The notes beneath the pieces were generated by a model. The model saw nothing but the letters and a program-made list of their open reading frames with translations. It made no database searches and was not told the DNA's origin. Shown in pieces: positions 30,555 to 45,500 of a stretch of DNA of 64,000 nt (position 1 is the stretch's first letter; each line of letters begins with the position of its first letter). The position numbers and the translations under genes were made by a program. The DNA comes from Caecitellus pseudoparvulus (lineage: Eukaryota; Bigyra: Bicosoecida): NCBI GenBank assembly GCA_965644315.1, contig CBFFRQ010000056.1, forward strand, positions 372,001 to 436,000, in the 5' to 3' direction.

Positions 30555-33500
30555 TCACTTCTTCTCCACGTCCTGGTAGTAGCGCTTGAGGCAGCCGCAG
30601 AAGTCGATGGCTTTGAGCATGCGGGCGGAGACGAGCTCCACGGAGTAGAAGATGGTGATGAGGCCGAAGACGAAGTACGCCCCGTTCATCATCCACATGA
30701 ACACGGTGATGGTGATGGCGTCGCCGCCCTCCTGGCCCTCAGCGTCGGCTGCCACCAGGAGCAGGCCCAGGATCATGGTGATCACCACCAGCAGCAGTGA
30801 AGCGGCGGCGAGGTAGTTCACGGTGCGGGACAGGTATGGCATGGCCAGCAGCTGGGCAGAGAGTGCCAGCACAGCCAGCACACACCCCAGCGTGCCCTGC
30901 ACCGCCACGCCTGAGGAGCCGAAGACGACGGAGATGAAGGAGAGCGCCACCTTCTCGCTCTGCACCACCAGCTCCCACATGTAGTACTTGTGAGAGTAAT
31001 CCGCATACACGAAGCCCAGCGTCTGCTTCACCTGGCGCACGATGGGCACGCGGTAATTCTCGCTCTGCACCTCCCGGATGGCGCCCACCAGCAGCACTGC
31101 GCCGAAGGCGGGGATGCCCACCGCGTAGGCCAGGAAGCCCACAATGCCCGCCAAAACGCGCAAGAAGCGCGAGTCAGGGTCATCACACCGCACGGAGAAA
31201 TCCCCCTGCAGCACACTCACACCCGCGACGTCCACACAGGTGAGCAGGTCCAGGGAGGACCGCACCATGCTCATGTGCAGCAGGAAGCCTGAGGCGATGA
31301 AGGCGACGATGAGGCGGGAGAAATTGGGGTGTGACACCACCCGCAGGGTTGTGCGGCGCAGGCAGCCAAAGGTGGCGTGCTTCACCCGCCCCCAGCAGGA
31401 GCCGTCGTGTGTCAGCTCCATCACGTGCTGGATAGCCTCGGCGCGCTCCATCACGGAGCGCTCAGCGGCTGGAGAGGCCCGCACCGGCATGCTGCGAGTG
31501 CCGGAGCGCGCAGCGCCAAGCGGCATGCTTGGCGTGCCTGATGCCCGCACAGCGAGGGCGTTGCTTGTGCCGGCGCCCGTGCCTGCTGCGGCGCCCGCCG
31601 GCCCCTCCTCCGCCTCCACCAGAGGCCCCCCCAGATCAAAGGCGACCTTGCCACTGCTGCTGCGAGGCGACAGCACCACAGGTGTGACGGGGGCCGACGC
31701 GTGCCCCGTTGCAGACTGCGTGGACTCCAGGGGGGATGCGGTGATGGAGCGCACGCCGGCACGGCTGACGGCAGTGCCCTTGTACACGCGGCGCATGCTG
31801 CCCAGCTTGGACGCCACGACGACGGACAGCTTGCGGTCCAGCCAGGGGATGTTGGGCACCACCACCAGCCACAGCAGCACCATGAACACGGCGACGATGA
31901 CGGGGATGAGCAGCAGCGTGACGTTCTTGAGGATGAACTTGGAGGTGAGCGCGTCGTTGCGCTCGGAGGGCGGCAGGAGGCAGTCCGTGGAGATGACCTC
32001 CCCGCCCACACTGGACGCGAAGTCTGCGATGGAGAAGAGGCTGACCAGCTCCCGAGGCCACTGGAATGGAAAATTGGCGGCGATGGAGAGGTACTGCAGG
32101 TGCCCCAGCAACAACTTGAGCGCGGTGACCAGGGGCGTTGCCACGGACTTCTCGTGGTACCGCTTGCGAAGGGAGGTGGCGGAGTTGACGAGGGACACCA
32201 CCACCATGCCCACCAACATGGCAACTGCCAGCACCACCACCGTGACTGTGAGACCCACCACCAGCCCAGGCTCGGCACACTCCAAGCACTCCTTCGCCTC
32301 GCCATTGCCCACCGCGATGTACCCCTCCTCACACACACCACACAGCACGCCGGTGTACCCTTCCGCACACCCGGACCCCGTGATGCCGCTGGAGCGCAGC
32401 TGCCCTGACATGACGGCGCTGGTGGGGTTGCCACCCGCCGCTTCCACGCTGGCTGCGATGTTGGAGGCCACCAGGCCCATGCTGGATGCGGAGGTGGCTT
32501 GCTCCGACGCCCAGGCCCGCACCAGCACCGCCGCGGCGTCGTGCTCGGCCAGCCCCCCTGAGGACACGTTGCCCACTAGGCGCGAGTTCTCCAGCAGGCG
32601 CAGCAGGCGGCCACGGGCGGCGCCAGACACAGGGCTGATGGGCAGTTCCTCCTCAGCCGGTGCAGGGCAGGAGAGGTCTCCTGACGGACACGGCAAGAAC
32701 ATGTCCCCGGCGTCCCCGGTGCCAAGGGCTGTGCCCAAGGGCCGAGGCACCCGGAAGAATCCCCGGGCAGCAACGATGTCTTCAAAGGCAGCCCCCTCAC
32801 AGATGGCCCCCACCGGACAGGGCTTGCACGACACCTGTTGGGTGGCTTCCAGGGTCCTCGCGGCGGTCTGGGCTTCCTCAGGCGTGCTCTGCAGGTACTG
32901 CAGCATGGGGCGGGTGTCCAAGTACTCATCCACATCACAGTTGTCCATGAGAGGGCCTGCAGGGGGCCCCATCGCGCCACGCGTTGCCGCTGCACCTTGA
33001 AGGTCCTGGGCCGAAGAGCCCGTGACGGGGGCCACCGTCACGAACTGAGCCCCTTCGCCCAGCTCGATTCGTGCGGAGAAGGAGAGGGAGGTGGTCGTCT
33101 GCAGGCGGCGGCTGGTGGCGACCTGTGACCTGTCGCCCCACAGGGCCATCGTGGAGGCAGTGGGGGTGTACGCGTGGCAGTGGGAAGCGCTGCCGTTGGT
33201 GGTGGAGGCAGCAGCTGCCGGGACAAAACTCTCAGAGGCACCTGTGCTCAGGCTGCCGCCCGACTGCACCACCCAGCCTGCCAAGCCAAATGCTTGCACA
33301 GCAGCATCAGGAGCAAAGGTCCACTCCACTATGGCAAAGCCGATGTCAACAGAGGACCGGTAGATGCAGACATCCTCTCCAACGGCCGTAGACGGGCGGG
33401 GGTCCTGCAGGTACGTCCAGGACACAAGGGAGGGGGCCGACACCGTGAACCCGGAGGCCAGCTCCAGGGTCACAGGCAAATCTACCAGGCCCAACAAGTC

Positions 33501-36500
33501 CGTGGTGTTGATTGAGGCAGAAGCGGGGAAGGCCTCCCCGTACGGGTGGGGAATGATAACTGCCAGGCGCCGCAGGGACTCGCGCGTGACAGAGGGGCTG
33601 CGCACGCCCCCAACGCGCACAGCCACAATGTCAGCCTGCACATTGCCAAAGTTCTCCCCCGCAAGGGACACTGTCACACCAGGCTTGCCGCTGCGAATGT
33701 CAATGCCGCCGAGGGAAGGCTCCCCCAGCACCGAGAATCGGCCAGCGTCCGTGTTGATGATGATGCCGTCTGCAGTCCGAACGCTGGCTTGGCCGTGCGA
33801 AGCGGTGGTGGTGGGTGTAAGCTGGGCCAGGTCAGCGTTCTGGCAGGTGATGAAGGCGCCGTCTGGGTCCACCACCACAGTCCCTTGCAGTGTGTCGCAA
33901 GACACGCCGTCCATGTACACCATCGGCCGCTGCGTCGCAGTGGTGGCGCCAGAGTTCAAGCGACTGCCCTGCACCGTGATGTCCACGCGTCGGTCGCCGA
34001 CGGGGTTGGAGTTGTTGCCGTTGAACTGCAGGAAAGTGTCTGGCGAGACGACATTCACCACTGGGCTCTCGTATGTAATGTCAGAGCTCTCCACAGTCTC
34101 CCCGTTCACGAGCGTCAGGACGACCTTGAACGTGGACCCGATGGCACCTCCTTGGGCCTCGGCTTGAGATGGCGCCGAGCAGCTGATGATGCGGGAGTTC
34201 AGGTCCATCTCCACGTTGGTGCAGCTGCCTGCCCCGATGGTGATCGTAGAGATGTCATCCACTGAGAAGGCGAGGTCATTCCCGAAGATGTCGATGCCTG
34301 TACCGCCGCCAGATGCCAAGGTTGCAGGGACGATGGAGGTGATGGCGGGCGCCACCGCAATCTCCACGGTCTCAATCACCGACACGCTCACGCCAGTGCT
34401 TGCTTCGGTCACCGACGCATCGGAGCTGTCAGTGCGGAAGACGGTAACTTGCAACACTGGGAAGTTCACGGTGAATGTGCGCACGTCTGCAGTGCACGTG
34501 ATATCAGTCGAGTTGAAACTCTGCACCTGGCAAGGGGTCGTGACTTCGTTGCTGAGGAACGCAAGCGTCACCTGCGTGGTGCCATACGTTCCAGTGAACC
34601 CGCTCCCAGAGATGTGGAACTCCTTCACGGCATTTTCTGCCGCGGGGCGCAGCAGCTGTGCCGGCTGCACCATTGTCACCATTGGCGCGGCGAACTGGAG
34701 TGGGCCAGCACTGCTGGCTTCAGCGCCTGACGCCCTGCTAAAAGTGATGGGGGTTAACTTGCCAATGGTGGGCGGGACACTGCACTGCACCGCCTGTCGT
34801 GACAGCACAGAAATGTCTGTGCACGGCAGCTCCCCAAGGGTGATAGTGAGGCTATCAGCACCAGGGTACAGAGCGGGATCTTGCAGGTGCTGCCCGAAGA
34901 TGGTCAGCACCTGGCCTGGACTCAGCGGCACGTTCCGTGCAGGTGCCGTCCGCTCGATTTGCGGCTCGCCCAAGCGCTCAGGAGCGATGCCAGTGTTCCA
35001 CAGCTTGTTCCCAGATGGCGTGGGGTACGCCAGCACCAGCTCGCGGGGAGCTTCCACAACATTGGACAAGTCCACACTGCAGTCAATGAGTGAGTCAGTT
35101 GCAGCGAAAGCAGTGCAGGAAATACTGTCACCCGAGTCTGTGACAAGTGAGGCACTGGTCGCAGCGGCAAGGCCGCTGCCGGAGAACTGCAGGGCAAATG
35201 TGAAGGTGGAACCTCGTGGAACGGCAGGGATGACAGGTGGGGTCACAGACACGACGGTAGACTCGACGTCAACAGTGCTCTGTGCCACATGCCCTCCTTG
35301 CACAGTGACTTCAACGACTGCGTCTGGGCCCATGGTGTTCGGCATGGTGCACCCGACGGCAGCAGCGTCCTGCAGCACTTGCACATTGGTGCAAGGCAGC
35401 CCGTTCACAGCGACAGTTACCATACTGGGGTCTGACCCCAAGTGAGTCAGCGTCACGGCAATGGACTCCCCGGGGGCGGCCGCAGAGGGGGACACATCGA
35501 CGACAGACGGCACACCCTTCACACTTACCGGCAGAGTCACTTCGGCATTTCGGGAGCCGTACACAACCTTGGCGACTTGCCCGCCGTTGGTGCTCAAGCT
35601 TGCCCTTGGCAGGCCGGTGCACGAGAGACCGGCTTGTGTCACCTGAAGGGTTGCTGGGGCCACACACTGTGCCCCGGCAATCTCCAAGGCAATGGTCGGG
35701 TGAGTTGACGCTTGCACTTGTCCTGTTGGCCCGAAGCAGCACCCAGACACTTCAACGTCCACCGTGCTGGCATCCGCGGCAGTGAACAGCTCTGCAGGCT
35801 GCACGGCTGTGATTTCCACAGGCACCTGCAGGGAGAGCGGCGTGTCACTCAGCCGGCCATCAGCTGCCTGAACCGTGACCGTGGCAAGGGACTCGAAGTG
35901 CACGTCCGAAGGCAGCTCAGCGGAGAGCAACAACGTTGTGGAGTCGAACGTCGTTTGCAAGTCCACGTTGGCCAACTTGATGACGGCCAGCTCTGGGTTC
36001 AGGCCCAAGTCTGACGTGGAGACGGAGAACGAGTCACCGGGTCGAAGCGTGCTGGGAAACACGCTCCGAACTGTGGGCAGCCCCACGATGTTGATGCTGT
36101 GCTGGTCCGTTGCACCTCCCACTGTGACTACCACCTGCGCGCTGCCTGAGGAAACGAGGCTGGTAGCCGGAACGGTGCAAGACAACGAATCGAACGTTGC
36201 TGCGACACTTTCAATTGTGCAAGAGGTTCCGGCAACCGTCACGGCAACATCGCTTGGGTTTGGCCCGAAGCAGCACCCCTGGAGAGTCACCTGCTTCGTC
36301 CCTGCCGTCCCGTCTGAAACGTACAGCTCGCTGGGATCCACGGCTGAGATGGACACTGCATATTGGAAGTTCACAACGTTTGAACTCTGTTCCCCACCCA
36401 CCAGGGTGACCACAACTGGAGCAAGCCCTGCCCCCTGAGGAATGGTGCACCTGATGCTGCCCGGCACGGCCTGTGCCGCAAGAGGAGTGCATGCTTGTCC

Positions 36501-39500
36501 ACCAACGGTGACTGAGGTCACCGAGGCAGCCGTGGAGGTGGGCCCCAAGCTCGAAGGCGTGACAGTCAAGACCTCACCAGCCCTGCCTTGGGTGGGAGAG
36601 ATGCCCAAGATCTGCAGCTGGGTAACATCTACACCAATGGGAATGGTCACAGCCAGTGCCCCTGGGCCTTGTACGACGACTAGTGCCGAAGCCCCGCCTT
36701 GGATTTGCTCCAGCGGCACTGCAGGACACGTGAGGGCTGCGTTGGGGCCCGTGGTTACCGTCGCCTTGGACAAGCAATCATAGCCAGCCACTGTGAATAC
36801 AGACAAGTCAGTGGACGGTGTGGTGCCCAGGCCCGTTCCGTACACGACTACGCTTGTCGTGGGGCCGGCACCCGCGGCCTTGTACAGCACCGACGGCTGC
36901 ACGCTGTTGAGTTCGACAGTCACGACGACGCTGGCCACAGAAGCGGAGTTGGCACTGTCTGCCATGATTACTTGGACAGTCTGTGCGCCAACAAGGCCCA
37001 CTGATGGGATGCGGCAGGTGGCAATGAGGAAAGCTGGGTAAAACACTGCTGATGGGCACTGAACACCACCGATTGTGATCTCTTGAATGGATGACGAGCC
37101 AACGGGGCCTGGGTTCTGCCCTCCATGCGACAGCAGAAGCGTAATGGTGTCCCCCTCTGTCGCAGAAGTTGGCGTTACCGACAGGACAACCGGCGGGCCA
37201 ACGACCTCCACCGCGCCCTCCCCACTCACACTCCCGACACCCACACTCACACTCACTGCCGCACCAGCCGACAACGAGTCGCGTGGGAAGTCCGTGCACG
37301 TCACCGTGTTCCCAGACACTGACACCGTGCCGCCTTCCGTCTGGCAGTCCACGCCGCCCACCTTCACAGACGCCACGTCGCTCACACTGGCACCCAGGGA
37401 GACGCCTGTCACAGCAAATGTGGTCTTCTGACCAGCGCTGCCCACGTACAGTGTGGACGGCGACACACTTGTGATCTTGGGCACAAACGTGAACTGACCC
37501 GGGCTCGCCGAGCTGATGCCGCCGGCCAGCGTCACATGCACGTCCACCTCCCCGAACAAGCTGGCTGACCCTGTCGCAGGTGCCACACACTGCACCGACT
37601 GTGTGTCGCTATCGTACGTGATGCCAGTGCAGGGACTGCCGCCCACTGTCACGCTCGTGATGCTGGTGGGCGGGTCAGGCCCCCACTGGTCGGCCCGAAT
37701 GGTCAAGGCCGTGCCCTGCACGCCCTGGGCAGGAGACACACTCAACACGCTCACCTGCGGGGCGATGACCGTCACTGGCAGGTGCACCGTGTGACCGAAC
37801 GCCTCCAGCGTCACCTGGTGGAACGCCTCCACCACCTCCCTGCGCGGCACAGCTGTGCAAGTGATGGAGCCCGCGGCGAACGTCATGTCACCCGAGGCGC
37901 ACGTGTTGCCGACGATGGTCAGCTCGGTCACATCCGTGCTGGACTGCGGCAGGCCGTCGCCATACACAGTGACACTGATCGTGTCCGCGCCCGAGGGCAG
38001 CAGGTACAGCTCGCCGGGGTCAGCCGACTGCAGCGCCGGCACAAACGTAAACGTCGCAGCGCTGGTGGGGCTGGTGAGGTCGCCTTCCAGCGTCACCTGC
38101 ACTTGCTGCCCGCTGCCACGCCCAGCGCTGGGCACCTGGCACAGCAGAGATGTGGTGTCAGGCACGTACTGGAAGTTGTCACAGTCCTGGCCACCCAGCT
38201 GTGCGCCGGTGATGCTGGAGGGCGGCGAGGCGCCCAGGTGCGAGGCGGCGATGGTGACCCATGCGCCTGCAGGGGCTGAGGAGGGTGTCACGGACAGGAT
38301 GACAGGCAGACCAGCGACCTCCACCGCGCCCTCCCCACTCACACTCCCGACACCCACACTCACACTCACCGCCGCACCAGCCGACAACGAGTCGCGTGGG
38401 AAGTCCGTGCACGTCACCGTGTTCCCAGACACTGACACCGTGCCGCCTTCCGTCTGGCAGTCCACACCGCCCACCTTCACAGACGCCACGTCGCTCACAC
38501 TGGCACCCAGGGAGACGCCTGTCACAGAAAATGTGGTCTTCTGACCAGCACTGCCCACGTACAGTGTGGACGGCGACACACTTGTGATTTTGGGCACAAA
38601 CGTGAACTGACCCGGGCTCGCCGAGCTGATGCCGCCGGCCAGCGTCACATGCACGTCCACCTCCCCGAACAGGCTAGCCGACCCTGTCGCAGGTGCAACA
38701 CACTGCACCGACTGTGTGTCGCTGTCGTACGTGATGCCAGTGCAGGGACTGCCGCCCACTGTCACGCCCGTGATGCTGGTGGGCGGGTCAGGCCCCCACT
38801 GGTCGGCCCGAATGGTCAAGGCCGTGCCCTGCACGCCCTGGGCAGGAGACACACTCAACACGCTCACCTGCGGGGCGATGACCGTCACTGGCAGGTGCAC
38901 CGTGTGACCGAACGCCTCCAGCGTCACCTGGTGGAACGCCTCCACCACCTCCCTGCGCGGCACAGCTGTGCAAGTGATGGAGCCCGCGGCGAACGTCATG
39001 TCACCCGAGGCGCACGTGTTGCCAACGATGGTCAGCTCGGTCACATCCGTGCTGGACTGCGGCAGGCCGTCGCCATACACAGTGACACTGATCGTGTCTG
39101 CGCCCGAGGGCAGCAGGTACAGCTCGCCGGGGTCAGCCGACTGCAGCGCCGGCACAAACGTAAACGTCGCAGCGCTGGTGGGGCTGGTAAGGTCGCCTTC
39201 CAGCGTCACCTGCACTTGCTGCCCGCTGCCACGCCCAGCGCTGGGCACCTGGCACAGCAGAGATGTGGTGTCAGGCACGTACTGGAAGTTGTCACAGTCC
39301 TGGCCGCCCAGCTGTGCGCCGGTGATGCTGGAGGGCGGCGAGGCGCCCAGGTGCGAGGCGGCGATGGTGACCCATGCGCCTGCAGGGGCTGAGGAGGGTG
39401 TCACGGACAGGATGACAGGGGCTTCACCAATCTGGATCGGCACTTTGCTTGTGATGCCGTCCATAGTGAGGGTGACCTGTGTTTCCAGCCCCGCAGAGGC

Positions 39501-42500
39501 CTTCAGCGAAATGCGATCGAACGTGCAGGAGATTTCGGTTGAAGAGACCCACTGGACCGCGCCATTGACCATGCAGTCCACGGGGCCGACGAACAGCGAC
39601 TCCAGGCTTGACGTGAAGGCTGTCGAAGTATCGCCGAAGTTCAGGCCAGAGAGCGTGACCACCTGGCCCACCGCACCTTGACCAGCGAAATCTGCAGCTG
39701 GCGGGTAGATTGTTGTCGGGCTCACAGACACCAACTCCGGATCGCCCGTCGCGCAAACGAATTCAATGTGCAGGGCGCCTGCTTGGCCGGCATGCCCAGC
39801 CTGGACAAACTCGAAAGCGGGCAGGGGAAAGAGGGGAGAAGTGGTGTCAGTCCCTGTGATAGTGGTGTACTGCACGTCCTGGGTGACGGAAGGGTCCACG
39901 AAGGAGCTGCCCCCGCCTCCCGCAGAGAGAGACGCAGCATCTCCAGCACCGCTGCCACCACCATAATACCCCTCGCCACCGGTGGGGGTGGCCAGCGTGC
40001 ACGAAGTGGAAGGCACTGAGCAGGCAGCATACGACTCAAAGTCACCCGCAGCCAAGTACCCACCACTTGCTCCAACCTGGACATACCCTGCCTCCGCACT
40101 CGACGCGCGCCCACCGGCACCTCCAGCACGATTCACCGTCGAGCCACCTCCACCGCCGGTGACTGCCCCTGCAGCATCCCCGTTTTCGCCTGCCTCGGAG
40201 CCTCCTGCGCCTCCCATTCCACAATTTCGTGAAGTCTGAGCGCTGGAGCCGCCTGAGCCTCCGCCGCCACCGCCCGCCACAAGAGTCACAGTTTCGCGGT
40301 CCTCCATCCACACCTGCACACTGCTACCACCCGCTACGTTTGCGAGGGGTTCCAATTCAGAGAGGACGTCGACCACGGGGTGACCCAGGCCTTCGCCACG
40401 AGTGCCGTTGCCAGCCAAGGTGCCAAAGTCACCGCCTGGGTTCGAAGCAGAGATAGTGGCCGGTGGAGAAAAAGCCTCTCGCACGGCACCGATGGATACC
40501 CACAGCACCTGCCCTGACTCGACGTACAGCGAAGCCTCCACGCCGCCCCCACGGCCGCCTACGCAACTGCCACTGCTAACGTCTGCAGTGGGCCCACCGC
40601 CACCACCCACTGCAGTGACGTGTGCCAGGGCTGCCCCAGGCGGAACTGCAACACGGTGAAGGCCTGTGCCGAGCACTGTGATGTGCCGTGGCGAGCATGT
40701 CAACTCATCGCCTGGCACTTCCTTCACCACCACTGCGGCACGGCGGTGCATGGGGCTGCCCACTGACGGCCCCAGGTACTGGGATGTCGGCGCGCCGGGA
40801 ACAGCTCCCCGGCCGCCCACGACAGAGCCATGCAGGACTTCATCACTGACGAAGCCGGTGCCACCACCGCCACCTGCAGCAGTAATTGACGCGGCGGAGC
40901 CGGCTCCGCCGCCAAAGTACCCACCGCCACCGCCACCGCCGAAGGTCTGCGGGTTGAACGATCCACAGCCCGGAACACCCGCTCGGTTGCGGGCACCTGG
41001 CGTCCCCCAGCCACACGAGTCAAAGTCGGGGCTCATCTCAGACAGCACGACGCCGCCTTGCCCCGCAATGTGCAACGGGCGCCGGGTCTTGGAGTGCGGG
41101 TCCACGCCCCCAATGCCAGAGTGAGCGACAGTCCAGCCGTCGTTCCCGTCAAGGTGAAACGCGGCAACGCCGCTCTCGCCCTCGAAGCCTCCTCCCGCAC
41201 CACCAGGGGAAGTGCCTGCACCGCCGCCTCCCGACGCAACCAGCAGCTCGTCAGTGTACTGCACAGGCTGTGCTGAGCCTGCCGTGCCCATGGGCAAGAC
41301 AGCTGACCGCCGGCCGCCCGTGGCCGTGAATGCAAGGCCTTGATCCAGCATGCTCAAGTCCCAGCCTGCCAGCTCCCCACCAACTTCCAGCAGCAACATC
41401 CCCTCGGATTTGACCTTCAAGATGCCACTTGCGTAGCCACCTGCACCACCACGGGCCAGCTTGGTTGAGCTTTCTCCGGTGAGCATGTCCATGGCCTCAC
41501 TCAGTGTCTCTTGCCCTTGCAGCTTGCCGTCGCTCCCCCCTGCCCCCCAGGCGTGCACTTCGGCAAAGTCAAGCCCGGTGACATTGTAGGCACATGTGCC
41601 TGGGGCCGTGAACACCTGGGCACCGTCAGGCAGCACGGAGCTGACCTGACAAGTGGGGACAGTTTCGCACACAAACATGCGCGTGGCAGTGGGCACATCG
41701 AATTCCAGAACTTCGTAGGAGGTAACGGCGTCTTGCGCTTTGCGCAGGAACACAGCAGTCTCCGTGGCCGACTCCAGGGACCGCGTGCAAGACATGGAAG
41801 CGCAAGAGCCATGCAAAGAGCCCCACCGCAGCTTGTCCACCATGTTGTTCTGCGAACTGTCCAGGTCTAGGTTGCGCTCCAGGGAAGCCGCGTCGCTGCC
41901 GTCCAGAAAGCGCCAGCCTTTGCTGGCGCCTGCGAACTCGACGCCAATCCAAGGCTCAACTTGGCGGTCCGTGACACTCCACAGCGCTTGCACTTCTCGC
42001 GGGTCGTGCGGAGTCCACAGGTGCCCACCGATGTCGTACGCTGCACAGTGGTCTTGGGCATCCTGCCAGTTAGAGGTGGTGCCTACACCCAGCAAACAGG
42101 AGCCTGAGACGGGGGACTTGTACCAGCCCGCTGGGCAACCGCCATCCACACCGCACAGGGTAAGGCGCGACTCCGAAGCTGTTGCAACATCGAAGCCAGC
42201 AGCTGGGGCATCCGGGGCCACCATGGCGCCGCTGGTGGAGGGTCGCAGGGCAGTCAGAGTGCGGTCTGTCGCAGAGGGCGCGGAGCCAGTGGCTGACCAG
42301 GTGATTCCCGACCCGCTCGTGTAGGTGCCTCCAATCCACAAGCCCTGGCCGCCCAACAGCCACTCCCGCATGTGGCCCAGCCACTGCCCATCGCTATCGG
42401 ACCAGAGCTTGCTCGGGTGCAGGCCCTCTGTGCTGGAGCAGAACGTGTCACTGTCGGCATGGTTGCGACTCGTGGACGTGTCCAGAAAGTAGCACTGCCC

Positions 42501-45500
42501 AGTGAATGGGGACGACAGTGCAAGGTTAGTGGGCGAAGCGGGTGTCCCTGGTGGCAGTCTGCAGTGTGGCTGTGGCGCCACGCAGAAGAAAGCGTCCCCC
42601 GCTTCCATTGCGTCGTTGCAGTCTGTTGCCTCCAGCTCGCCGGCCGAAGTCAGTGTCGTGCAGTTGCCAATAGCAGCCCGACTGGTGAAGGTGCTGGACG
42701 TACCCCAAGCGGTGGCTTCCACTGTCTCGCCCGATGGCCACACGTAGTCATCCAAGTCGGGGTCGTACGTCGCGGCAACGACGGCCCGGTTCATGAAGAA
42801 GCCTTCTGGAGTCAGGCGCCGTCGAGTCTGCCTGGCGATCCACTTCAGGTTCTCCACCTCATGCCCACCAATGGCCACGAATGACAGGGGGCTGGCCAGT
42901 TCTCGGCCATCTTTGGCGCATGCCGCGGCAGCATCGCCGATGGTGGCGGGGGCTGCAGCGGTTTCATCCACAAAGTGCAACGACAAGCAGCGCCCCGAAA
43001 CAGGGTGCCGCAGCTCCCCCGGAGCACACCCGGGCCACATGGCACACATGGCGCCATCGGCCTTGGAACTGCCCCGCCGGGCACTGAGTCGGCCTGCACG
43101 CCCGACGACGACACGGTACCGGGGGGCGAAAGGGGGCGCTTCTGCGACGAAGCCGCCCCTGCCAGCTGCCCAGGGGCCGTCGGAGTCAGCCTCAGGCTGC
43201 ACTTCTGCCAAGCCTTTCATGTATGGCCAGGCAAACTCGCCTTCTGCGTCGTAGTCCAGTCCATTCAAGTCCACCCACGCTGAGGTGACGGTGCTGGCCG
43301 TCATCACCTGCCGGCTGATGAAGTCCAGCTCCTCCAGGCTCACGGCCCACGGAAGCAGCTCTGCTGACGGATGCAAAGCAGCACACAGGTCCCTCGCGTC
43401 TTCGAACGTGATGGTTTCATCCAGTTGGCCCACTCGCAGGCATGCTCCCGAGTGCGGTGATTGAGTGAAGCCAGTGGGGCACAGAGCAGGCGCTCGCCCT
43501 GGCGGCACCTTGGTGTCCTGCAGCGCAGCTGACTCATCCCTTGCGACAGGCCCACGTTCAACGCCAGGGTCCCACATGCACAGGGGATACGCCGTGGCAG
43601 TGGCGCAGTCCACAGTGCGCGCACCACGGTTGTCTGCCCCCAGCACAGCGCAGTTGCCAGTACCTGGCTCGCCTGCCGCCCAGGGGCTGGTGCCCGCCGG
43701 GTACTCGGCTGAGGGGTGCACATGGGAGTGATACAAAGCACCATGGGACCTGGAGAACAGCGAAGGGTCCCGGCTGTCTCGAATCCACCCAGTCCAGATG
43801 CCGTTGGTGTCAGTGGACGTCAGCTCGTCGCGCCAGCGGTCCACAAGCCACACAGTCTCAGCGACGGAGTCCCCTGTGGCCAGGTGGGTATTCAGTTCGG
43901 CACAGAAAGTCGTAGCATCGGCAAACGACACCGCAGCTGACGTGTCCAGCATGTAACAGCGCTGGTTGACGGGGGACAGCTCGAAGCCAGAGGGGCACGT
44001 GAAGCCACTTGCGTGGGCATCCTCATCCAGGTCATAGACGCACAGGGGAAGGGCAGTATCTGCACCTGAGCAAGGTTGTGTGGAGAAAAAGTAGTTCTTG
44101 TTGCCATACACGAGGCATTCGCTGCTGGAGGGGGTGGAGCTCCACACGGGCGAGTCGTCCCGAAGGACAGCATCAGCGGCCCCGCCCAGGGATGAGGACC
44201 ATTTGTAATGGTCCGTGTCCCACTCTGCGCCGAGCCAGTGCAGGGTTTGGGCGCCGATGACAGGGGCAGGCAGCAGAATGCGCAGCCACAGAGCCTCCAA
44301 AGCGTGGCGGAAGTTCGCGAGACGAGCCGTGTTGCCGCCGGACAGAACATGGCTGGTGCAGGAGGAGGCGGCAGTAGTGACGCTGTCAGTGGGCGAGCCA
44401 TCCAGGGCCTTAAAGCACTTGTTGGAGAAGGGGGAGCGCGTCCACCCAGCTGCACACGCGCCAGCCAGCTTGCGGAAGTCGCAAACAGCGTTGGTCAGCG
44501 TCGCCCCGACGCATGGGGCCCCCACCAAGTTGCCAAAGTCCGACAGCTGCAGGCAGTCGTTTGCAAAGCAGTCTTCTTCACCAGGGTTGCAGTCCTTCGA
44601 GCCAATGCTGGCGAGTGGCAGGGTCGCAGCGCCATGGCGGCCGTTCACCCAAGTGTAGGCATCGGCGCCTACGGAATGCGGAGCGACAGCCCCGATCCAG
44701 CCAGGGTCTTCGGACGTTTTCAAGGCCATGGCGGACATGGCCACAGTGCTGCCAGACGCGCTGGCAAGGTCCGCCAGTGCCAGGCCCCAGTAGCCAGTGC
44801 TGAGGTCCGCAGCGCAGGCGAGCCGGGCTTCTGCGGCGGAGAACGGCTTCAGACCGGCTTCCACGCTTCCCACGCAGGAATCCGAAAGCAGTGCGGTGCT
44901 CGCTTCGCTGGGACAAGAGTCGCTCAAGTCGTCGGATGTCACCTCATCGATACCAGACCCAACGCTTTGCGAAAGGTCTACAGAGCACGTGAATGTGTCT
45001 TCTCGCCCCGTCGGAGCACGCACAGTCCACTGCACGCCGATTTCCACAGTTGAGCAGTGCCAGGCGTCCAGGGCACCGCGCTTGCGCACGATGCGCACTT
45101 TGTCCTGGTTGTCGAAGAAAGGATCCTCATACGGCTCCACAATGTAGTGGGATGCCTCAGGGTGGCAGGTTTCCTCGCTGGCGAAGAAGCCCCTCGACGC
45201 TGACACAATGCTGACGTTGAAGTCGGAGCCGGGAAAGACGTCGAAAGGGAAGTCTGCAGCGTCAGCGTCAAACATGTCCACAACGGAAATATGCGTCGTA
45301 GCAGTCCAATCCGGCAAGTCATCTGTGCAAATCGACAATTCCCGGTCGCCCGACTTCCCCGTCTCAAGCGCACGGCGCACGCTGCATGGGCATGTGGGGT
45401 CCGTCACGAGCGGGTCCTTGCACGAGGAAGACGACCAAAGGGGTGTGCAGCAGCCCACGTCACCCCCAGCCGCATGAACGATCCAATTCGGTGTGGGTGT

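Noticed and set aside
31144-33000. 618-codon plus-strand frame opposite the giant gene
   Set aside because: Antisense shadow of a GC-rich coding region; Thr/Pro/Ser-rich with no domain, while the minus strand encodes membrane helices and Cys-rich repeats.
33364-38544. Several plus-strand frames opposite the IPT array
   Set aside because: They are shadows; their repeats simply mirror the sense-strand duplication.
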